The position numbers and the translations under genes are program-made. A model generated the notes under the pieces. The model was not told the DNA's origin. It ran no database searches and saw nothing but the letters and a program-made list of their open reading frames with translations. From contig NC_090281.1 in the NCBI RefSeq assembly GCF_037392515.1, positions 44,678,645 through 44,742,644 of the forward strand: DNA of 64,000 nucleotides. The letters are read 5' to 3'. Source of the DNA: Haliotis asinina. Lineage: Eukaryota > Mollusca > Gastropoda > Lepetellida > Haliotidae. The stretch's first letter is position 1; each line of letters begins with the position of its first letter. Below, piece by piece: positions 10,401-19,466 of this stretch.

Positions 10401-13400
10401 TGTGAGTGTGAGTGATGATGGTGTGGTAAGTGCGTAAGCTTCTCTAAGTGTGAGTGATGATGGTGTGATATGTGTGTAGGCTTCTCTAAGTGTGAGTGAT
10501 GATGGTGTGATATGTGTGTAATCTTCTCAGTGTGTGATCATTGATTTGATATGTGTGTGGGAGCACCTGAGAGTGCGAGTGACATTTTTTTGATACTCGT
10601 CTTTCAGGGAGAGTTCATCAATGTGCAGCCAGCTGGTGTTGAATCTGGACACGTCTGAGAGTGGGGTGTTCCACAATGGAGAGTCTCTGTGTATTGCTCA
10701 GTGTAACCTTGCTCAACAGATGGCTGACAAGGTAGGTTGAGAAGGAGTAGCCCGAGGAGAATCTGGGTCATCGTGGTAAACAATATTCAGTTATATGTCT
10801 GTGTGTCTGTTTTAGGGTCTGTACACTGCTGCTTTAGACATAGTGGGTAATGCCAAGCAGCGTTTCCTCAGCCACACACAGCATGCACACATCTGGATGG
10901 CCTGTGAACAGATGATACTGTTTGATCGAGCCATCCTTAACCATCGGCACAAAGCTGCAGAACAAGCTGTGTTAAACTTAAGAGCGGTCAACCAGAATGA
11001 AGCTAATCTCAGGTAGGTGGTACCGCAGAAGTGCTTCCTGGAAGAGCTGTGTCTGCTCTTCATGAAGCAGAGATGCCAAACTTTACAAGCATTACCACTT
11101 TGGTGATCAGAAACTGATATGTATTTTAGACTGGATACTGACAGGATGATAAATTTGCACATTTCTCCTAATTGAATTTATATTTGACTGTCCATCTCTC
11201 ATACAAACCTCTTGGTTCACCTTTGTGGTGTATAAGAAAGTGGTCTAGTGGATAGAACATCTAGTGTTCTTGTGGGTAGACGGTCCAGTGAATAGAATGT
11301 CTTGTTTAGTTGATAGTGTCTGTTGTATAGATTGCTATGTGGTCTGGTGGATAGAATGTCTTGTTTAGTTGATAGTATCTGTTGTATAGATTGTTATGTG
11401 GTCTGGTGGATAGAAAGTCTTGTGCTCTAGTATATGGAGAGTCCAGTGAATAGAATATTTTGTGTAGTGGATAGTGTCTAATGGATAAAGCCTTTTTGAG
11501 AAAACATACATTGTCTGACTTAATGCTCTCGAGTTGTTTAGGAGTACACGACTGAGCGGTACTTTTGGACTGAAACTGGCATTTTACAAATCATTTTATG
11601 AAGATGATGATGATAAAGCATCAAGCTGTCTAGTGTATAGAACTTCTAGTTTTCTAAAGCATCTTGTTGTCTAGTGGTCTAGTGGATAGAGCAACTGCTT
11701 GTCTAGTGGAGAGAGCATCTACTTATCTTGTGGATAGAGCATGTGCTTGTTTAGTGGATAGAGCATCTGCTTGTGTGGTCAATAGAGCATCTAGTGGTCC
11801 AGTGGATAGAGAATCTGCTTGCCTGGTGGATGGAGCATCTGTTTGTCTAGTTGATAGAGCATCTGCTTGTGTAGTCCACACAGCATCTAGTTGTCCAGTG
11901 GATAGAGAATCTGCTTGCTTGGTGGATAGAGCATCTGTCTGTTTAGTTGATATAGCATCTGCTTGTATAATGGATAGTGCACCTGCTTGTCTAGCAGATA
12001 GAGTAACTGCTTGTATAGTAGACAGAGAATCTGCTAGTCTAGTGAATACAGCACCTGCTTGTCTAGCGGATAGAGCAACTGCTTGTCTTGTTGATGGAGC
12101 GTGTGCATGTTTGGTGGATAGAGCACCTTCTTGTCTAGTGGATACATCATCTACTTGTCTAGCCCCTAGAGCACCTGCTTGTCAAGCGGATAGAGCACCT
12201 GCTTGTCTAGTGGACAGAGCATCTGCTTGCCTGATGGATAGAGCATCTGCTTGTCTTGTGGATAGAGCATCTACTTGTCTCTATCCACTGGACCGCTGTG
12301 TAGTGGTCCAGTGGATAGAGGATCTTCTTGTTTAGTGGAGAGAGTACCTGCTTGTCTAGTGGACAGAGCAACTGCTTGTCTATTGGATAAAGAATCTGCT
12401 TGTCTAGTGGATTGAGCATCTTCAAGCTGCTTGCCTAGTGGATAGGTGATGGGAGGTTGCTGGTTCAATCCACAGCTGCCTCATACCAAACAAAGTTCAG
12501 TGATGGTACTTGTTACACTGTTCAACGCTAAAGGGATACAAGAAGCACTGGTTAGCTTGGGTCCAGTATTACATTCATGAGTGGGTATCCATGTTCAGGA
12601 GCAGGGTTACAGCCAGAAAAAATCAATATGGTAGAATATTACAAGAACATTCATTAAATGGCATGTTTGTGATATCTGTTCTTTAAAGATATTTTCTATA
12701 CTAGGAATGCAATCTTGTTGAAAGAACAAGGGGAGGTAACTGCAGCATTCACTCAACTCCACACACTGCTGGCGTCCAAGGCAGATCAGTGTGAGGAGCC
12801 CACACCAGACTTTCCTTGCAGGTCAGTGATGCATGAAACGCATGACCTAGTACATTCTTTTTACAGCTTTTTCATTGGGTGTGAAATCATTATGAATTTC
12901 AATACCTATGTTTTATCAATTCTACACTTATGTTATGGAGTGAGTGAGTGGGTGAGGTTAGTTTTATGCCACTTTTAGCAATATTACAGACCCTGCCCCT
13001 TAAAATTTTAAATTTATATCGACTGGGGTTTGTCCAGCCGAACACATGATGTAAAGTATGGTTTTCCTTTAGTGAGCCATGGCTTACACTAAGTTGTGAT
13101 AGACAACCATATAATTTTGAGATCTGTATGGCACAGAACCTTGTTAACAGTGAATTTATCTTTTGTGAAATAACATTTCCAAAGATTACAGATCTGTTAA
13201 CCCCCTGGATGCCGAGTTTTTTTTTTCAGGCACACATTTTCGTAAGGTTTGACAAGAGAATGTTGTGCGAGACTTGCGCTCACGTTGTACTGGATCTGCG
13301 TACGACTATAAAATTACACAGAAATGTAGAATATTTAATTTCCTATCCGTTGGTATAAATATATCTGCGACTACCTCAGGGGTTTGAGAAATAGACACTG

Positions 13401-16400
13401 CTAAAAGTTGTCCAAAACTTTTGTGTGTTGAAAAACAGTAAATCTCTCCGGTTTTCATCGTGCACCAATAAAAGCACTCTGCTACGATTTTTTTATTTGG
13501 CATCTTTACGGAAAGTGTGAGTGAAGAAAATACAGCTTGATATCTGAACGACATAAGGGTATATGAAATGGATGTATGTGCTATTGCATAACATCATGCT
13601 CACAAAATCAAAAATGACCTGCAATAAATGTCAAAACTCGATTTTCTTCTATGACATCAAACGTCAACAGAGAGGTCATGCACGTATAAAGATAAGGGGG
13701 CATTACTCCGCTATGGTTTACATTAGGTCAGTGTAACTCAGATCACATGGAGAGAATTTGCTGTGGATATGGACAGTACATTTTCGTGATGTTTTGTTCA
13801 CAATGAACCAAACTATTCCAATACAAAGTTCCCCAATGTGAGAGGATACCTTTTGGTAGTTTCACAATTTGTCAGAAAAGATGCCAGTGTACTACATCAG
13901 GCCCCCTAAGTAATTGAATGAATTACAGCAAATTTGAAGGAATTGCATCTCAAATGAAAACAAACGCAGCCCACTCGCGAAACAACTGCAGCCATATCGG
14001 CAATTTAGCGGTAATAACAGAAACACATCAGCCATATCGGAAGCAATGTCGGTAATACTTGAAACACACTCGGCCGTCTTCGGAGATTTTTCGGCTCACA
14101 TCCGTGATTTGTCGGTCGCGAACGGAAACCCACGCAGCAAAACATGGTGTCGTTCGAAGAAGCACCCGTCTAGGTGAGTTTTGTTCTTAGTTCCTACTAT
14201 AACATTTTTGTACTTATCCATCTTTGACCACCCTTGTTGAATTCGTTCAGGTATGAGGGGTTGTTGAGGCTATAGCTTATTTTTTCAGGAAAAGACTGTC
14301 ACTGCAGAAGAGTGTCACAAGTCATGCCCCTGGAGGTTGTTTACATCTGAACCTCCAGGGGCATGACTTGTGACACTCTTCTGCAGGTTGTTTACATCTG
14401 AACCTCCAGGGGCATGACTTGTGACACTCTTCTGCAGTGACAGTCTTTTCCTAAAAAAATAAGCTATAGCTCCAACAACACCTCATACCTAAACGAATTC
14501 AACAAGGGTGGTCAAAGATGGATAAGTATAAAAATGTTATAGTAGGAACTAAGAACAAAACTCACCGAGACGGGTGCTTCTTCGAACGACGCCATGTTTT
14601 GCTGCGTGGGTTTCCGTTCGCGACCGACAAATCACGGATGTGAGCCGAAAAATCTCCGAAGCTGGCCGAGTGTGTTTCAAGTATTACCGACATTGCTTCC
14701 GATATGGCCGATGTGTTTCTGTTATTACCGCTAAATTGCCGATATGGCTGCAGTTGTTTCGCGAGTGGGCTGCGTTTGTTTACATCTGAGATGCAATTCC
14801 TTCAAATTTGCTGTAATTCCTTCGATTACTTAGGGGGGCCTGTACATGAAAAAGCAGGTAATAGCGATGTGGATGTCCCTATTCGATACATATTTTAGTT
14901 CTTAGATTCCCATATTCTCCTGTTTGTGTAGATGTATTTTTATGAATTTTGCATCATTATTAACGGAGTAACAGCCACATTTTCAAATGTAATGAAATAA
15001 CTGAAAATAATGCGACATTTTAGTTGACGTCACGACACGTTTTGTGCATTTTGTAATGTTGGAAAAAGACGACTCTGGTTGCTGATTAGTATATATCTAA
15101 CCTAATTTCCACAAAATGTGTAAATTTCTCGGCTTCTGTGTCAGAATTCAAAACTTTTTAGCCAAAATATAGAATGAATGGTTGTATCACTGAAATAGTG
15201 TCATGAATATATCAACAATTACACAGTTTTACTACATGTCTTATTGTGAGCAACATGCGCACCTGTCTAGCATCAATTTAGCGTAAATGAAAATTTCACG
15301 ACACCTGAATATTCATTGAGTATTCATTGAGGAAATAGACTTTTCTTCTTATGATTATGAAATCATTTCACTTCATAAGTATGCAATGAAAGGTACAATG
15401 AGATCGCTTTCTCAGTACAGAAGTATTAAATATGGACTTAAGGCTTGTCCAAATTAAGACATGACCTGGTTTATATATTTTTAACAATTTTTGTATGAAT
15501 ATTGTTTGAGTTATCAGATATATTTTAATCAAATTTGAATTGACTTTATTGTCGAAAAAATGATAATGAATCATGAAACGTTTTTGACAAACTCGCACCT
15601 GGTCAATTAATATTCATAATTGTTTTGTCTATAAAAACGACACAAACCAACACAATGAACAAGACAATTCCTTTAAATAGTAGTATGTGTGCCCCTACAT
15701 TTCATAAAATGTACAAATCATTTTCATTAATATTACTTATAAGTTGGAATTAAATCGCTGTTTATTAACCTTTTCATATGAAACTGCATTTCTTGTCCCA
15801 ACGTATTGAATATTGTACATCACGGGAACTAAAGCACATATTGCAGTTATGGCTACGTGTGATCTTCCAACACTTGTGTAGAGATTTAAAATGTGGTATA
15901 GTACACTTACTGAGTCAATTTCCCATGTAAATATTGTTCAAACAATCAAAAGTTTTCAAAGAATAAAAACGCATACCTTATATCCACATATGATATGGTG
16001 TTGAACATGGATATATGTAGATACTGAAATCAGCTTCATGAAAAAATATCGGAACGATATGGAAAATATACATCACTATACTTAAAGTGCAATCGGAATG
16101 GTATGGGCATTGTGGTTACTCATGTTCAACCGACCTTCACCTCAAAGAAATTGCCTAATATGTGCATCAATGGTGACGTGTGACATCGCTACCGATGACC
16201 GATTTCTTTCAAAATGGCGCCTTCGCTTACAAGGGTACACAGGATTTTGCGAGGACGTTTTCCTTGATTCTGGGATCTTTTGTACATATAGTGAGATGTA
16301 AGTAATCATAATTATTCTGACCATCTGTGTATTGGTATATGTTTTTATCGTTTACATTGTAAATGACGGAAGAGGCCAGAAATGCCAATAAGTACCGTTG

Positions 16401-18779
16401 TCGTTCTGCGTGATTTTGCGTCAGTCATGGCGTCACGCTGCACTAAAAGTTTGACAGTTTCTTATGAATTACCAAATTATTTCATTGTATCTATTTTTAA
16501 TTTGCTATTTCTTGCTACGATACTCTTCCCCTGAATATACTAAGTGTGTTGAGTCATTGTAGGCAATGATTAGACGGCTGGATGTTGGAATATTACCGAA
16601 AATGCTACGCAGTGTAAAATTGGATTTTTTTCTTTGTTTACATTTCAAACAAGCGCTGTCTTTCGAGCACAGGGTTCGTTTTCATACCAATTATCTTACG
16701 TTTCATTTTACCTAGACCGTTGGTATTGGTGACAAAGACCATTTGTATTTTGATTCTAAGATGTGTGGGGAATTCAATGATGCATTTGTCGCAGCTGACT
16801 ATGAAATGTGATGTTATAGGTGTCTCAATACCAGCCTTCTCGAAATGTGATTTTGTAAACACTAACCAATATGGCAGAAAGCGCACTTCGGCGTTCGTGT
16901 AAGTGTATTGTCGATTCTGGGTTCATCGGCGACGTTTCAGAATTATCATTACTGGTTACACGAAAACTTGATATCAATGATTATTAATATGCTATTATTG
17001 AAATTCAATACTCCCAGTAATTATCCAATTTTCACATTTCAAAACATACTGCAAAAAACGCTGTGAATCTCGATTTTGTACAGTCTGAAAAATGACATTT
17101 ACTACGATGAAACCTATTTTGAAAGGCAATTTTAAGCACTTTAGCTTGGTCTGAGATAATAGTGGATGGTATCAAGAAACAGGGAATTTTCCGCAGAAAC
17201 TGTGAAGTGTTTATATATGCGTGGTATATTTAGAATTTTATTGGACTTCAAAGTGAGGGATGTAGAGGAAGGACATATATGTCCCTGTGGCATCCAGGGG
17301 GTTAAAGCTGGCAGATTATGAAATCATGAAATAATCCGGCCATGCATATAGTGAATTCTGCATTATTGTTTCAGAGTTCTGTTGGCTCTCTCCGATCTGT
17401 ACATTCAGACTGGAAGTCACACCACAGCCTTGACACATGTTACCGACTGCATCACTCGTGCCAAACAACATCATCTACAGTACCTGGTTGCTATAGCAAC
17501 AGTACACCTGTCATTTATACAGGTAATATGGTCATTTCTTTTTGAGTGGCATTTTAAAAGTTGGCGAGTCAGAGAAGGATAAGTAATGAATAAAGAAATT
17601 GTTCATCCATAAAGTTTGTCCTTAAATGGCTATATTATTGGTCTTTTTTCTTCTTTAACCATTTGAAACCAGTAAATTTACAGTGAACTATATATTTGAT
17701 CTTTGGTATATAAAATAGTCTCACATTCTGCTCATGATCTTGGCCTTCTAGTTTCACATGAAACTTCCAAAGCAAGCCCTGAGCCTACTGGAGGTCAACA
17801 TGCTGACGGTGCTGACCAATGGCAGCTGTCTGGACCAGGCCAAGACACTGTACGTCTACGCCAAGTGTCGGGTTGCAGCTGCTGCTAAGGATGGGGAGGG
17901 GCCTCGGAAGGCAGGTGAGTCCTAATGGTTACTAGATACCTGTCAACTCTCATGCATATAGTGATAGACACATTGTCATCGCTTACGACACCTTTGTGAT
18001 CATTACAGACATACAGAAATTATCATGCATATATTGTAAAAATACACTTACATGTTTTGTTTCTGTAAATGTTTTTTTTCTTCATGGTGTCATGAGAAAA
18101 TACAGTGAAACAAATCCAAATTATGTAGCTGGTGCTCTATCCTCTCTTCTTCATCTCCTCTGTCCCCAAGGTCCCTGTTGCCATCCTGTGGGGATGGTGG
18201 GGTAGCCTAGTGGTTAAAATGTTTGCTTGTCATGCCAAAGACCTGGGTTCCCAGATGGGTACTATGTGTGAAGCCCATTTCTGGTGTCGGCCACCTTGAT
18301 ATTATATTGCAGGTGTAAAACTCACTCACTCACTCACTCACTTGAACCCATTCTGTTAATATCGATTATAACTCCATTATTGCGGGATAGTTTTTTTTCC
18401 ATTTGATGTTCGCTTTATGTACAAAAGAAAATACTGATTAATAATAATTCATATTCATAGAGCTGGCTATGCAAAAAGGAGAATCTAAAAGAAATGAATA
18501 CACATTCATATTTTATGGATATTTTTGGGAATTCATATAGAAATGACCTTTACCTGTGTTACAGCATTGTTGTCAGGCGTGGACCTTATGAACAAGGTGG
18601 TTGCCCTGTACCAGGTCATGGAGGCCCAACACCGCGTGAAGGATGCCCTGTACTACCAGGCCAGACTGTACAACGACCTGGGATACCATTCAGAAAGGAA
18701 CAAGTGTGCCCATCGATTCCGACAACTGGACCAGCAGTTCCCAACTCTCTCACGGATCACAGTGCTTGGACTGGGTTAA
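4285..18779 (+). CDS. ANAPC5: Anaphase-promoting complex subunit 5 (15 exons; N-terminus not found)
   Basis: APC5 is a TPR-rich scaffold subunit of the nuclear APC/C, the ubiquitin ligase that drives mitotic exit. Fifteen exons join in frame with GT-AG borders and give 676 residues; human APC5 has about 755. Similarity runs the whole length: SSVMGLFIRRMVLAFNKLSF against human TSVVGLFLRHMILAYSKLSF, then YSQKQAEYFIAQQ, RYAALNLAALQYRFGH, EAIRMAQETNDHICLQH, TQHAHIWMACEQMILFDRA, and YYQARLYNDLGYHSERNKCA near the C-terminus. The stop is TAA at 18777-18779. The first exon seen (4285) enters with one base of a split codon, so at least one upstream exon, about 100 residues in human, is missing. I could not find it in 1129-4284; it may lie left of the window. 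The 12th intron seen holds a 4.1 kb transposon and the 11th a 1.2 kb minisatellite. Identification is by alignment from memory. Confidence 0.96.
4754..4982 (+). CDS. ANAPC5: ANAPC5 exon b
   Basis: Acceptor CCACCACAG, donor GTAGGT. Holds GLFIRRMVLAFNKLSFSQV, the best conserved N-terminal motif, then a divergent linker ending AMNLN. An apparent stop three bases past the end is intronic. Confidence 0.95.
5668..5731 (+). CDS. ANAPC5: ANAPC5 exon c
   Basis: Acceptor CATAATCAG, donor GTAAGT. Encodes GGGVSGGFYSQKQAEYFIAQ, matching human SGPLSQKQAEFFLSQQ. Confidence 0.94.
5930..6330 (+). repeat. ~23-bp minisatellite abutting the exon d acceptor
   Basis: Degenerate tandem units such as CAGTCCATGCCAAGTCCTAC and CAGTCTGTGACAGGTCCAAC. 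The last unit (CAGTCTGTGTCTGATCCTAG) contains the 3' splice site of the next exon. Confidence 0.85.
6335..6436 (+). CDS. ANAPC5: ANAPC5 exon d
   Basis: Acceptor GATCCTAG, donor GTAAGC, 34 whole codons. Encodes AFLLLHNEGKALPPTQLQEK and ITSMLKAKPDLAEA, matching human LQKELNNLLKFNPDFAEA. Confidence 0.95.
7041..7237 (+). CDS. ANAPC5: ANAPC5 exon e
   Basis: Acceptor CTCACCACAG, donor GTGAGT. Encodes HFLSYLNSLRVKEYCTAVHN, LYHYFDR and RYAALNLAALQYRFGH; the last is the start of the TPR array shared with human. Confidence 0.96.
8010..8091 (+). CDS. ANAPC5: ANAPC5 exon f
   Basis: Acceptor CTGTTTCCAG, donor GTCAGT. Encodes ALNEAIRMAQETNDHICLQH, near-identical to human ALQEAIRIAQESNDHVCLQH. Confidence 0.96.
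8631..8723 (+). CDS. ANAPC5: ANAPC5 exon g
   Basis: Acceptor TTGTTTACCAG, donor GTGAGT, 31 whole codons. Encodes SWLHRLGEKGVSQAANLMER, then SVSKSGELSLP. Confidence 0.94.
9527..9594 (+). CDS. ANAPC5: ANAPC5 exon h
   Basis: Acceptor GATATTTTCAG, donor GTAAGT. Encodes YLMSLGVQALAKHNAFANAK, matching human YLASLGIQSLVQQRAFAGK. Its 3' end is tandemly duplicated into the following intron. Confidence 0.94.
10007..10120 (+). CDS. ANAPC5: ANAPC5 exon i
   Basis: Acceptor CTGTTTGCAG, donor GTAAGA. Encodes IFEYLLKSDILNCQHSVAGL and SYSQKAALWHMYGK, matching human AQKTAIWRLYGRS. Confidence 0.95.
10170..10560 (+). repeat. ~42-bp minisatellite in ANAPC5 intron
   Basis: About nine units around GTGTGAGTGATGATGGTGTG and GTGTGTAGGCTTCTC, filling most of the intron between 10120 and 10608. 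Confidence 0.85.
10608..10731 (+). CDS. ANAPC5: ANAPC5 exon j
   Basis: Acceptor CGTCTTTCAG, donor GTAGGT. Encodes SSMCSQLVLNLD and ESLCIAQCNLAQQMADK, aligned to human ESFAVALCHLAELHAEQ. Confidence 0.94.
10816..11012 (+). CDS. ANAPC5: ANAPC5 exon k
   Basis: Acceptor TCTGTTTTAG, donor GTAGGT. Encodes GLYTAALDIVGNAKQRFLSH and TQHAHIWMACEQMILFDRA, matching human SQHAQLWMLCDQKIQFDRA. Confidence 0.96.
11220..12470 (+). repeat. 30-bp minisatellite resembling a tRNA A-box region
   Basis: About 35-40 units of roughly 30 bases with consensus GTCTAGTGGATAGAGCATCT plus GCTTGT. The unit resembles the D-arm/A-box half of a tRNA, and the array ends at 12440-12500 in a B-box-like GCTGGTTCAATCC. The most regular part is 11650-12420. 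It lies in an ANAPC5 intron. Confidence 0.9.
12705..12821 (+). CDS. ANAPC5: ANAPC5 exon l
   Basis: Acceptor CTATACTAG, donor GTCAGT. Encodes NAILLKEQGEVTAAFTQLHT, then LLASKADQCEEPTPDFPCR, aligned to human AVVLQAQNQMSEAHKLLQKL. Confidence 0.93.
13201..17301. mobile_element. piggyBac-like non-autonomous element, 4.1 kb
   Basis: It is bounded by perfect 13-base inverted repeats CCCCCTGGATGCC (13201-13213 and, inverted, 17289-17301), and each end is flanked by TTAA (13197-13200; 17302-17305). TTAA duplication with CCC-starting termini is the piggyBac hallmark. No reading frame over about 85 codons occurs inside, so no transposase is present; it would depend on one supplied in trans or is dead. 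It sits in the ANAPC5 intron between 12821 and 17375 and contains the giant palindrome at 13898-14842. Confidence 0.8.
13898..14842. repeat. 945-base near-perfect inverted repeat (foldback)
   Basis: Two arms of about 450 bases are reverse complements around a centre at 14370. The outer ends are CAGGCCCCCTAAGTAAT on the left and ATTACTTAGGGGGGCCTG on the right; AAGACTGTCACTGCAGAAGA at about 14290 pairs with its complement at about 14440. Scattered single-base differences show the arms are slightly diverged. The centre holds two tandem copies of a ~54-base unit with GGTTGTTTACATCTGAACC. Confidence 0.9.
17375..17522 (+). CDS. ANAPC5: ANAPC5 exon m
   Basis: Acceptor TTGTTTCAG, donor GTAATA. Encodes VLLALSDLYIQTGSHTTALT and QYLVAIATVHLSFIQ, aligned to human VLLSVAELYWRSSSPTIAL and QYLASETVLNLAFAQ. 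Confidence 0.95.
17752..17914 (+). CDS. ANAPC5: ANAPC5 exon n
   Basis: Acceptor GCCTTCTAG, donor GTGAGT. Encodes FHMKLPKQALSLLEVN and LDQAKTLYVYAKCRVAAAAK, aligned to human PEQALSLLHMAIEPIL and AMFLVAKCQVASAAS. Confidence 0.95.
18190..18345 (+). repeat. tRNA-derived SINE, + copy
   Basis: A-box-like GTAGCCTAGTGGTTAAAATG, then AAGACCTGGGTTCCCAGATG in B-box position, then AAGCCCATTTCTGGTGTC and a (CACT)n tail. Diverged from the intact B-box. Confidence 0.8.
18565..18779 (+). CDS. ANAPC5: ANAPC5 terminal exon
   Basis: Acceptor TGTGTTACAG. Encodes GVDLMNKVVALYQVMEAQHR, YYQARLYNDLGYHSERNKCA and FRQLDQQFP, then TAA. Human has YFQARLYHTLGKTQERNRCA and FRQLHQELP at the same place. Confidence 0.96.
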
Positions 18780-19032
18780 GATGCTGGCAACTTGTTCCAG
18801 GCATGATCTGTACTATTCAAAGGGTGTGGCATAAAGTCACTGTATGGTGTACAAGACTTTGAGAATTGAACACAAACCCACTGGCCAATCATGCTATTGC
18901 ATGATTCGGAGTCTTCTTAAGGGAAAATAACAGACATGTCAACGATGGTTTAAGTCTGAGAAATCTGAAATCTTTTTACAACAATGAGAAGGTATATGAA
19001 TTCTGATATTTCTGAACAAGAACAATTGAATG

Positions 19033-19190
19033 TTTATGGTTTTACACTGCTGTTAGCAATGTTCCAGCAACATCATGGCAGGGGACATCAGAAATGGGCT
19101 TCACACATTGTGACCAAGCGGGGCATTGAACCAGGTCCCTCAGTGTTACAAGTGAACTAGGCTATTCTACCACCTCCTCTCAATGAGATC
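19033..19190 (-). repeat. tRNA-derived SINE, - copy in ANAPC5 3' UTR
   Basis: It shows the family's 3' part (GCAATGTTCCAGCAACATCATG, read on +), GAAATGGGCTTCACACATTG, and a B-box remnant (GGCATTGAACCAGG) on the reverse strand. Confidence 0.75.
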
Positions 19191-19411
19191 TCAAACCACA
19201 TTAAGAGTGCTAGGGGAGCCTAATGGTAAAAGCATTCTGTTGTCACATGTTCCATTTACTAGATGTGTACTATATGTTCTGATGTCTCCTATGATATTGA
19301 TATATGATCTGATATGATATGATGTTGCTAAGAGTTGCTTAAAACTACATTCACTCACTCAAGCCGTATTCAGACTTAAAAAATGACCATTGCCCTTGAC
19401 ATGCTGTAAAC

Positions 19412-19417
19412 AATAAA
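19412..19417 (+). terminator. ANAPC5: Polyadenylation signal AATAAA (ANAPC5)
   Basis: Canonical hexamer about 630 bases after the ANAPC5 stop. Likely the cleavage signal; no transcript evidence. Confidence 0.55.
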
Positions 19418-19460
19418 TGCAAAGAAATACAAGTCAATGCTGATTTGTTTGATGTACACT

Positions 19461-19466
19461 TTTATT
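19461..19466 (-). terminator. EDEM3: Polyadenylation signal AATAAA on - strand (EDEM3, most distal)
   Basis: TTTATT on +, AATAAA on -, facing the ANAPC5 signal 44 bases away. Other - strand AATAAA hexamers exist nearer the stop (for example 22258-22263), so the real 3' end is uncertain. Confidence 0.4.

Larger units (their letters stand above)
18780..19430 (+). other. ANAPC5: ANAPC5 3' untranslated region
   Basis: Non-coding sequence from the stop to the polyadenylation signal AATAAA at 19412-19417. It includes a - strand tRNA-derived SINE at about 19033-19190. Confidence 0.7.

Noticed and set aside
11664..12335. 223-codon + frame rich in CLVDRASA repeats
   Set aside because: It is a translation of the tRNA-A-box-like minisatellite inside an ANAPC5 intron; flanking unique sequence gives no coding support.
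13201..17301. piggyBac transposase gene within the 4.1 kb element
   Set aside because: No frame exceeds about 85 codons and none shows a DDD-type pattern.
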